Part shown: piece after piece, positions 58,341 to 64,000 of the stretch
Layout: each line of letters opens with the position of its first letter
Numbering within the stretch: the first letter of the stretch is position 1
Assembly (NCBI RefSeq): GCF_007828045.1
Contig: NZ_VITN01000008.1
Location: forward strand, 124,001 to 188,000
Direction of reading: 5' to 3'
DNA from: Nitrospirillum amazonense
GTDB lineage: Bacteria > Pseudomonadota > Alphaproteobacteria > Azospirillales > Azospirillaceae
DNA length: 64,000 nt
Program-made: the position numbers and the translations under genes
Notes under the pieces: generated by a model
The model's database searches: none
What the model saw: the letters and a program-made list of their open reading frames with translations, nothing else
What the model was told of the DNA's origin: nothing

Positions 58341-59327
58341 TCACTGTGGCGTGGGCCCCGGCCGCTGGTCGGGGGGCAGCTTGGCCCACAGGCGCCGCGC
58401 CTCCGCCGGGTCCTTGGGCGCGCCGTCGCCGTTCTCGTACATCTGCGCCAGCAGGGCTATGGCGCCCTGTTCGCCGCCGTCCGCCGCCTTGCGCAGCCAG
58501 TGCAGCGCCTGGGCGTCGTCGTGCGCGACACCCTCGCCCTGGCGGTACTGGAAGCCCAGCGCGAACTGGGCGGGAACCCAGCCGCGTTCCGCCGCCATCA
58601 TGTTCCAGCGCGCCGCCTCCACCGGGTCCTTGGCGACGCCCACGCCGGCCAGGTAAATGGCCCCCATCTGGCCCTGGGCGCGGACGAAGCCCTGGCTGGC
58701 CGCCTGCTTGTACAGGCGCGCCGCCTCCGTCGGGTTGGGCGGCACGCCGGCGCCGTTCTGGTACATCCAGCCCAGGTTGGTCTGGCCGGCGGGGTCGCCC
58801 TGGCGGGCGCCCAGGGTGTAGAGGCGCACCGCCTCCGCCACGTTCTTGGGCACGCCGCTGCCGTTCTCGTAATGCCAGCCCAGGCTGACCTGGCCGCGGG
58901 CGTTGCCCTGGTCGGCCGCCAGCTTGTACAGGCGCGCGGCCTCCGCCGGGTCCTTGGGCAGGCCGTTGCTGCCCTGATCGTACAGCACGGCCAGCCCCAC
59001 CTGGGCCTGGGCGTTGCCCTTCTCCACCGCCTGGCGCAGATAGGCCAGGGCCTTGTCCTGGTCCACGGCCACGCCCAGGCCCTGACCATAAATCTTGGAC
59101 AGCTCCACCATGGCGCCGGCGTCGCCCTGGCCCGCCAGCTGGGTCAGCGTGGGCAGCGCCCCGGCGTAGTCGTGCCGGGCCATGGCCAGCCGCGCCACGG
59201 CCAGGTCGGACGCGTTGTCGGCCCAGGCCGGACCCGCGCCTCCGCCGAATGCCAGCAGGGCGACGACGGCCAGAGACATGGCCAGCTTCGACCGGTGATG
59301 GGCGGTTTGGTGCGGGGATCGCGGCAT
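58341..59327 (-). CDS. Sel1-like repeat (SLR) exported protein B
   Basis: 328 residues. Signal peptide (AMSLAVVALLAFGGGAGPAWA, about 17-37), then seven or so Sel1 repeats, such as GNARGQVSLGWHYENGSGVPKNVAEAVRLYTLGARQG. Paralogous to the protein encoded just downstream at 57053-58243 (98-bp gap, same strand); the two form a duplicated pair. Function unknown, likely a periplasmic scaffold. Confidence 0.88.
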   Translation of the reverse strand: MPRSPHQTAHHRSKLAMSLAVVALLAFGGGAGPAWADNASDLAVARLAMARHDYAGALPTLTQLAGQGDAGAMVELSKIYGQGLGVAVDQDKALAYLRQAVEKGNAQAQVGLAVLYDQGSNGLPKDPAEAARLYKLAADQGNARGQVSLGWHYENGSGVPKNVAEAVRLYTLGARQGDPAGQTNLGWMYQNGAGVPPNPTEAARLYKQAASQGFVRAQGQMGAIYLAGVGVAKDPVEAARWNMMAAERGWVPAQFALGFQYRQGEGVAHDDAQALHWLRKAADGGEQGAIALLAQMYENGDGAPKDPAEARRLWAKLPPDQRPGPTPQ

Positions 59328-59359
59328 GGGGTATGGTCCTTGGCCGAAAATGGGGCCCG

Positions 59360-60328
59360 TCAGGTCGGGCGCAGAACGTCGCGCAGCCAGCGGTTGGCGG
59401 GGTCATCGTCACTGGCACGATGCCAATAGAGATTAAACGCCAATGGCGGCATGTCCAGAGGCAGGGGCAGGGTGACCAGGGCCCCCCGGCTGCCGTCCAC
59501 CAGCGGCTGGCTGTGGTGCCGGCCCATGGTCAGCAGCAGGCCGCCGCCTTTCAGGCCCGCTTCCGCTACCACGCGGCAGGCGGTCTCATACCGTTGGCAG
59601 CGCAGCGAAATTTTCCGCTGTATGCCCAGGCGCAACAGGGCGTAGTCCTCCACCGCCGGACCGCTGCGGCGGGAGGAGACGGCGATGTGCGCCGCCGCCA
59701 TATATCGCTCCAGATCAACGGGGGCATGGCCCGCGGCCGCGACCAGGCAGTAGTCGTCGCTCAACAGCGGCAGGTGGCGCAGGTCGGGGTCGGGCGCCAG
59801 GGTCACATCCACCGCCAGGTCCATGCGGCCCCGCGCCAGGTCGGCCTTCATGGTGGCCCGGTCCAGCCGCACGCTATCCAGCCGGGGGCTGGAGCCTTCC
59901 GCCAGGTGCCGGCGCAGGCGGGCCATCATGGCCGGCAGCAGGGCGGGCTCCACCGCTTCCGGCATGGCGATGACGGCTTGGCGCAAATCGCGGTCCGGCT
60001 GGAAATCCTGGGCGTCGGCCAGGGCCCGGCCCAGGGCCGCCAGCGCCTCGCGCACCCGGGGGGCCAGGCGGCGGGCCAGGGCGGAAGGCGCCACGCCCCG
60101 GCCGTCGCGGGGGAACAGCGGTTCGTTTCCGGCGCCCGTGGGCCCCATTCCCAGGTGCGGGCCCAGCTGGTCGCGCAGGCGGGCCAAGGCGTGGCTGACG
60201 GCCGATTGCGACAGCGCCAGCTCATCCGCCGCCCGTGTCAGGCTGCGCGCCCGGTAGACGGCGTCGAACACCCGCAGCAGGTTCAGGTCCAACCGGGAAA
60301 GCAGGCGGATATCATGAACATCATTCAT
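59360..60328 (-). CDS. LysR-type transcriptional regulator
   Basis: 322 residues. HTH: DLNLLRVFDAVYRARSLTRAADELALSQSAVSHALARLRDQLG, the NodD/PcaQ-like branch. A 20-residue insertion follows the HTH (MGPTGAGNEPLFPRDGRGVAPS). The effector domain follows from about 100. It is divergent from the acyl-CoA dehydrogenase gene (79-bp gap), so it probably controls that operon in response to an acyl-CoA-derived compound. Confidence 0.92.
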   Translation of the reverse strand: MNDVHDIRLLSRLDLNLLRVFDAVYRARSLTRAADELALSQSAVSHALARLRDQLGPHLGMGPTGAGNEPLFPRDGRGVAPSALARRLAPRVREALAALGRALADAQDFQPDRDLRQAVIAMPEAVEPALLPAMMARLRRHLAEGSSPRLDSVRLDRATMKADLARGRMDLAVDVTLAPDPDLRHLPLLSDDYCLVAAAGHAPVDLERYMAAAHIAVSSRRSGPAVEDYALLRLGIQRKISLRCQRYETACRVVAEAGLKGGGLLLTMGRHHSQPLVDGSRGALVTLPLPLDMPPLAFNLYWHRASDDDPANRWLRDVLRPT

Positions 60329-60329
60329 G

Positions 60330-60346
60330 GTTTATCGCGCATAAAC
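60330..60346. promoter_or_regulatory. Candidate LysR operator upstream of the acyl-CoA dehydrogenase gene
   Basis: GTTTAT, five bases, ATAAAC: an exact 6-bp dyad containing a T-N11-A core. It lies 1 bp upstream of the lysR start and 62 bp before the dehydrogenase start. A second dyad, CATGAA-N5-TTCATG (60313-60329), overlaps the lysR start codon. Confidence 0.6.
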
Positions 60347-60407
60347 TTCCCATCCGTTCATGTCAATCCGGCGCTACACTCCGCCCCAACAAAGGGAGAG
60401 AACGCCG

Positions 60408-61646
60408 ATGGATTTCCAGCCCAGCGCCCGCGGCCAGGATTACCTGGACCGTGTCCGCCGCTTCATCGCCGACCACATCGCCCCGGTGGAGGCGCAGTAC
60501 TGGCGCGACGTCGCCGCCCATGACGGCCCCGACTGGACCGCCTGGCGCGTGCCGCCCAAGATGGAGGAGCTGAAGGCCCGGGCCAAGGCGGAGGGCCTGT
60601 GGAACCTGTTCCTGCCCGACCCGGAATTGGGCGCCGGCCTCAGCACCCTGGAATACGCCCCCATCGCCGAGGCCACGGGCCACAGCCTGATGGCGCCGGA
60701 GGTGTTCAACTGCAACGCCCCCGACACCGGCAATATGGAGGTGCTGTGGCGGTACGGCAGCAGTGAGCAGCAGGAACGGTGGCTGAAGCCCCTGCTGGCC
60801 GGCGAAATCCGCAGCGTCTTCAGCATGACCGAGCCGGAGGTGGCCTCCTCCGACGCCACCAACATGGCGGCCACGGCGGTGGTCGAGGGGGACGAGGTTG
60901 TGGTGACCGGCCGCAAATGGTGGTCCAGCGGCATCGGCGACCCCCGTGCCCGCATCGCCATCGTCATGGCCCGCACGCCCGATGAGGGCCGCGACCGCCA
61001 TCACCAGCATTCCATGGTGCTGGTGCCCCTGGACACTCCCGGCGTGCGCATAGAGCGCATGCTGCCCGTGTTCGGCGCCTGGGACGCCCCGCATGGTCAT
61101 GGCGAGGTGGTGTTCGACCGGGTGCGCGTGCCCGCATCCAACCTGATCGCCGGCCCCGGCATGGGGTTCGAGATCGCGCAAGGGCGTTTGGGCCCCGGCC
61201 GCATCCATCACTGCATGCGCTGCCTGGGCGCGGCGGAGGCGGCGTTGGACCTCATGATCCGCCGGGGCACCAGCCGCACCGCCTTCGGCCGGCCGCTGAT
61301 CGACCTGGGCGGCAACCGCGAGCGGGTGGCGGAGGCGCGCGTCGCCATCGACCAGGCCCGCCTGCTGACCCTCTATGCCGCCTGGAAGATGGACAAGGTC
61401 GGGACCCAGGCGGCGCTGACCGAGATTTCCGCCATCAAGGTGGTGGCGCCCAGCGTGCTGGAACGGGTGGTGGACGATGCCATCCAGATGCATGGCGGCG
61501 CCGGCGTGTCGGGCGACACGCCGCTGGCCGGCTTCTACGCCCAGGCGCGGTCCCTGCGCCTGGCCGATGGACCGGATGAGGTGCATAAGGCCATGATCGC
61601 CCGTATCGAGCTGGCCAGGCGCGGCTACAAAAAGACACCGGCTTGA
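60408..61646 (+). CDS. Acyl-CoA dehydrogenase (ACAD11/ACAD10-like)
   Basis: 412 residues. FSMTEPEVASSDATNMAATAVVEGDEVVVTGRKWWSSGI is the FAD-binding middle domain, and the C-terminal GRPLIDLGGNRERVAEARVAIDQARLLTLYAAW and MHGGAGVSGDTPLAGFYAQARSLRLADGPDEVH close the fold. In animals, ACAD10/11 fuse this enzyme to an APH-like kinase; here the two are encoded by separate neighbouring genes. It oxidises a long-chain or 4-hydroxy-acyl-CoA. AAGGGAGAG precedes the ATG. First gene of the operon, followed by the structured repeat and an SDR gene. Confidence 0.93.
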   Translation: MDFQPSARGQDYLDRVRRFIADHIAPVEAQYWRDVAAHDGPDWTAWRVPPKMEELKARAKAEGLWNLFLPDPELGAGLSTLEYAPIAEATGHSLMAPEVFNCNAPDTGNMEVLWRYGSSEQQERWLKPLLAGEIRSVFSMTEPEVASSDATNMAATAVVEGDEVVVTGRKWWSSGIGDPRARIAIVMARTPDEGRDRHHQHSMVLVPLDTPGVRIERMLPVFGAWDAPHGHGEVVFDRVRVPASNLIAGPGMGFEIAQGRLGPGRIHHCMRCLGAAEAALDLMIRRGTSRTAFGRPLIDLGGNRERVAEARVAIDQARLLTLYAAWKMDKVGTQAALTEISAIKVVAPSVLERVVDDAIQMHGGAGVSGDTPLAGFYAQARSLRLADGPDEVHKAMIARIELARRGYKKTPA

Positions 61647-61665
61647 GCCATCGGCTCTTGCCGGC

Positions 61666-61762
61666 GTAGGCCGCGACCGCGGCCGCCGGAGTTTTCCGGG
61701 AAGCGGAGCGGGCCGGAAAACGAGGAAGCCAAGCGGCCGGATGGCCGCGCCCGGCGATTGAG
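61666..61762 (-). repeat. Structured intergenic repeat, copy 3 (97 bp)
   Basis: About 88% identical to copy 1 over an identical length. In sense with the acyl-CoA dehydrogenase gene it forms GGCCGC/GCGGCC (61669-61684), GTTTTCCGG/CCGGAAAAC with a 13-base loop (61691-61699, 61713-61721) and GCGGCC-GGAT-GGCCGC (61733-61748). It begins 19 bases after the stop codon, as in copy 1, and a further hairpin (61638-61664) spans that stop codon. Confidence 0.9.
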
Positions 61763-61763
61763 A

Positions 61764-61789
61764 GGCCTTTGATCCTTGGATCAAAGGCC
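61764..61789. promoter_or_regulatory. Perfect 12-bp inverted repeat between acyl-CoA dehydrogenase and SDR genes
   Basis: GGCCTTTGATCC, TT, GGATCAAAGGCC: 12-bp arms directly after repeat copy 3 and 28 bp before the SDR start codon. No T-run follows, so an operator or a transcript-stabilising hairpin is as likely as a terminator. Confidence 0.7.
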
Positions 61790-61816
61790 AATGAAAATAA
61801 GGGGAGGGTTGAGGGC

Positions 61817-62704
61817 ATGGGCATCACGCCGAAGACGGGGCCCCAGGGCGGGCGTATCTTCATCACGGGCGGGGCCAGCGGCTTGGGCCTGGCGCTGGGC
61901 AAGCGCTACGCCCGCGCCGGCTGGCGCGTGGCCGTGGGCGACATCAACCCCGACGCCATGGCGGCGGCGGTGGCGGAACTGTCGGCCATCGCGCCCGACG
62001 CCTTCGCCATCCCCTGCGACGTGCGCGATGACGCGGCGCTGGACGCGGCCGCCCAGGCCCTGACCCAGCGCTGGGGCGGGGTGGACATCGTCGTCAACAA
62101 CGCCGGTGTGGCCCAGGCCGGCAACATCGACGACACGCCGCTGGATGATTGGCGCTGGATCATCGACATCAACCTGATGGGCGTGGTGCGGGGCTGCAAG
62201 GCCTTCACGCCCATGTTCAAGGCGCAGGGCCATGGTTACTTCGTGAACACCGCCTCCATGGCCGGCCTGCTCGATATGCCGACGATGAGCGCCTACAACG
62301 CCACCAAGGCGGCCGTCGTGTCCCTGTCCGAGACGCTGCAGCACGAACTGGCGCCCGGCGGCATCGGCGTCAGCGTCATCTGCCCCTCCTTCTTCAAGAC
62401 CAACCTGGCCAGCAGCCTGCGCACCACCGACCCGCGCCTGCGGGCCCGGGTGGACAAGCTGCTGAACCGCCCCGGCATCACGGCGGAGGATGTGGCCGAG
62501 TACGTGTTCCAGGGCGTGGCCGCGGGCCGATGCCACCTGCTGCCGCACAAGGAAGGCCGCCGCTTCTGGCTGATGAAGCGGCTGATGCCGCGCGCCTGGT
62601 ACGTTGCCATGATCGACAAGCGGGCGCGCAGCATGGCCACGCCGTCGCGCAGCGGCGCCGCGCCAGCCCCGGCGGGCGCGACCACGCCCGGGTCGCGCGG
62701 GTGA
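61817..62704 (+). CDS. Short-chain dehydrogenase/reductase
   Basis: 295 residues. FITGGASGLGLALGKRYARAG contains the cofactor motif (TGGASGLG), NNAG follows, and the active site is ASMAGL ... SAYNATKAAVVSL. A 30-residue Ala/Pro-rich tail (about 265-295) is unusual. With an acyl-CoA dehydrogenase before and an APH-like kinase after, it may act on a 3- or 4-hydroxyacyl intermediate. ATG 61817 follows GAGGG; the kinase GTG overlaps its stop by four bases (GTGA). Confidence 0.92.
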   Translation: MGITPKTGPQGGRIFITGGASGLGLALGKRYARAGWRVAVGDINPDAMAAAVAELSAIAPDAFAIPCDVRDDAALDAAAQALTQRWGGVDIVVNNAGVAQAGNIDDTPLDDWRWIIDINLMGVVRGCKAFTPMFKAQGHGYFVNTASMAGLLDMPTMSAYNATKAAVVSLSETLQHELAPGGIGVSVICPSFFKTNLASSLRTTDPRLRARVDKLLNRPGITAEDVAEYVFQGVAAGRCHLLPHKEGRRFWLMKRLMPRAWYVAMIDKRARSMATPSRSGAAPAPAGATTPGSRG

Positions 62705-63825
62705 CGGCGGCGTCCGTGGCGGGGGACGCCCCGCCCCGCCCCGTGACCGACCGGGCGGGCCCGGTCCGGCCGGGTGAGGATCTGGACGCGGCCGTGATCG
62801 ACCGCTGGCTGAAGGAACGGCGGCCGGACCTGCGGGGCCTGCCGGCCGTGACGCAGTACTCCGGTGGGGCCAGCAACTGGACCTACCGCCTGGCCTATGG
62901 CGAGGATGGGGCGGGGGGTGATTTCATCCTGCGCCGGCCACCCGCCGGCACCAAGGCCAAGTCCGCCCACGACATGGCGCGTGAATTCCGGGTGCAGCAG
63001 GCGCTGAAGCCCGTCTTCCCCTGGGTTCCCACCATGGTGGGGCTGTGCCAGGACGACCGGGTCATCGGCGCCGACTTCTATGTCATGGAACGCATCGCCG
63101 GAATAATCCCCCGGGCCAACCTGCCGCGCGGCCTGGACATGGGGTCCGATGCGGTGCGCCGCCTGTGCCTGGCCATGGTGGACAAGCTGGTGGCCCTGCA
63201 CCGGGTGGACCCGGCGGCGGCCGGCCTGTCGGCCTTGGGCAAGGGCGACGGCTATTGCCGCCGCCAGGTGGAGGGATGGTCCGGCCGCTACCAGAAGGCG
63301 CGCACCTGGAACGTTCCCTCTTTCGCCAAGGTGCGGGCCTGGCTGGCGGCCAACACGCCGGCGGACAGCGCCGCCTGTGTCATCCACAACGATTGGCGCT
63401 TCGACAACCTGGTGCTGGACGCGGCCGACCCCACCCACGTCATTGGCGTGCTGGACTGGGAAATGGCCACCATCGGCGACCCGCTGATGGATCTGGGCGG
63501 GGCGCTGGCCTACTGGGTGCAGGCGGATGACGACTTCTTCATGCGTTCCATCCGCCGCCAGCCCACCCACTTGCCGGGCATGCTGACGCGGGACCAGGTG
63601 GTGGCGCACTACCTGGCGGCCATGGGCGACCGGCTGGGGGCCAAGGCGGTGGACTGGACCTTCTATGAGGTGTTCGGCCTGTTCCGCCTGGCCGTCATTG
63701 CCCAGCAGATCTACTACCGTTATCACCACCGCCAGACCCGCAACCCGGCGTTCAAGCGCTTCTGGCTGCTGGTAACCTACCTGGATTGGCGCTGCCGCCG
63801 CATTCTGCGCCGGGCGGGGCGCTGA
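62701..63825 (+). CDS. APH/choline-kinase-like phosphotransferase (ACAD11 kinase-domain homologue)
   Basis: 374 residues. TQYSGGASNWTYRLAYGEDGAGGDFILRRPP is the N-lobe with the ATP-binding loop; CVIHNDWRFDNLVLD is the catalytic HxDxxxxN loop and GVLDWEMATIGDPLMDLGGALAYW the metal-binding DW/DxG region. In ACAD10/11 this kinase phosphorylates the 4-hydroxy group of acyl-CoA substrates before the dehydrogenase step; that role fits the neighbours. GTG start at 62701 overlaps the SDR stop by four bases. Confidence 0.92.
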   Translation: MTAASVAGDAPPRPVTDRAGPVRPGEDLDAAVIDRWLKERRPDLRGLPAVTQYSGGASNWTYRLAYGEDGAGGDFILRRPPAGTKAKSAHDMAREFRVQQALKPVFPWVPTMVGLCQDDRVIGADFYVMERIAGIIPRANLPRGLDMGSDAVRRLCLAMVDKLVALHRVDPAAAGLSALGKGDGYCRRQVEGWSGRYQKARTWNVPSFAKVRAWLAANTPADSAACVIHNDWRFDNLVLDAADPTHVIGVLDWEMATIGDPLMDLGGALAYWVQADDDFFMRSIRRQPTHLPGMLTRDQVVAHYLAAMGDRLGAKAVDWTFYEVFGLFRLAVIAQQIYYRYHHRQTRNPAFKRFWLLVTYLDWRCRRILRRAGR

Positions 63826-63829
63826 TCCC

Positions 63830-64000
63830 ATGGTGGCGCTGCACCTTGTCCGCCATGGCCAGGCTTCCTTCGGGGCGGATGATTACGACCGGCTGTCGGC
63901 GCTGGGCGTCGCCCAGGGCCGGGTGGTGGGCCAACAACTGGGCGCCCGGCTGGGGGCGGCGGACATCGCCGTCGTCAGCGGCAGCCTGAACCGCCACCGC
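63830..64000 (+). CDS. Histidine phosphatase family protein, cut by window end
   Basis: 57 codons are visible. MVALHLVRHGQASFGADDYDRLSALG carries the RHG phosphohistidine motif and the typical following segment of the phosphoglycerate-mutase-like superfamily. The rest lies outside. The gene starts five bases after the kinase stop and is co-directional, so it belongs to the same operon, where a phosphatase would fit with a kinase that forms phosphorylated hydroxyacyl-CoA. Confidence 0.85.
   Translation, partial: MVALHLVRHGQASFGADDYDRLSALGVAQGRVVGQQLGARLGAADIAVVSGSLNRHR

Noticed and set aside
1-64000. Genomic island, prophage or integrated element
   Set aside because: No integrase, transposase, tRNA boundary or phage structural gene, and composition is even across the window apart from short intergenic stretches.

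Overview
This window reads as chromosome of a free-living, GC-rich (about 70% by eye) Alphaproteobacterium. The mix of a LysR/SDR/acyl-CoA dehydrogenase repertoire, a TonB-dependent receptor next to a tryptophan-halogenase-family protein, two LacI regulators, PPK2 and O-antigen genes would suit the Azospirillaceae/Rhodospirillales. That placement is inference from gene content only. I see no rRNA, tRNA, CRISPR array, integrase, transposase or phage gene. Coding density is high and both strands are used in short operons, usually divergent from a dedicated regulator.

Layout. 0-6.4 kb: periplasmic RidA (cut by the window start), an EntS-like MFS pump, a LysE exporter carrying a 24-bp in-frame tandem repeat, acetoacetate decarboxylase, an HxlR/NAD(P)-binding divergent pair and a small lipoprotein. 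6.4-14.4 kb: a HAMP coiled-coil membrane protein, then surface polysaccharide genes (GT4, GT9, O-antigen ligase) interrupted by antisense ygfZ. 14.4-23.5 kb: nitronate monooxygenase, two SDRs divergent from a LysR, an epimerase-like protein, a periplasmic binding protein and a PadR/MFS pair with a large dyad over the padR start codon. 23.6-26.8 kb: a short ModE and modABC, with a perfect inverted repeat in front of modA. 27-34.3 kb: a Ser/Thr-rich protein, glutathione peroxidase, a GNAT, AtoE, an RDD protein and two paralogous proteins that each carry two retropepsin-like DTG domains. 34.5-43.6 kb: leuCD with LysR and Crp-like regulators, an LprI/ankyrin protein, a class II aldolase, a VapBC-type pair, PPK2 and a thioesterase.

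43.5-55.4 kb looks like a carbohydrate acquisition locus: GPH symporter, LacI-1, tryptophan-halogenase-family flavoprotein, TonB-dependent receptor, LacI-2, sugar porter and a second MFS protein. The divergent halogenase/receptor promoter carries three GACA...TGTC dyads, consistent with LacI control. 55.4-59.4 kb: a degenerate GGDEF/EAL-like protein and two Sel1-repeat proteins. 59.3-64 kb: LysR divergent from an acyl-CoA dehydrogenase, SDR, APH-like kinase and histidine phosphatase (cut by the window end), a probable acyl-CoA/hydroxy-acid catabolic operon.

The most unusual signal is a dispersed, structured repeat of about 97 bp found three times (36632-36728, 46427-46509, 61666-61762). Every copy lies 19-33 bp beyond a stop codon (a LysR gene, the halogenase-family gene, the acyl-CoA dehydrogenase), in the same orientation relative to the gene it follows. 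Two copies can fold into three hairpins whose base pairing is maintained by compensatory and G-U changes in the gene-sense RNA. It may be a previously undescribed 3'-UTR/REP-like element.
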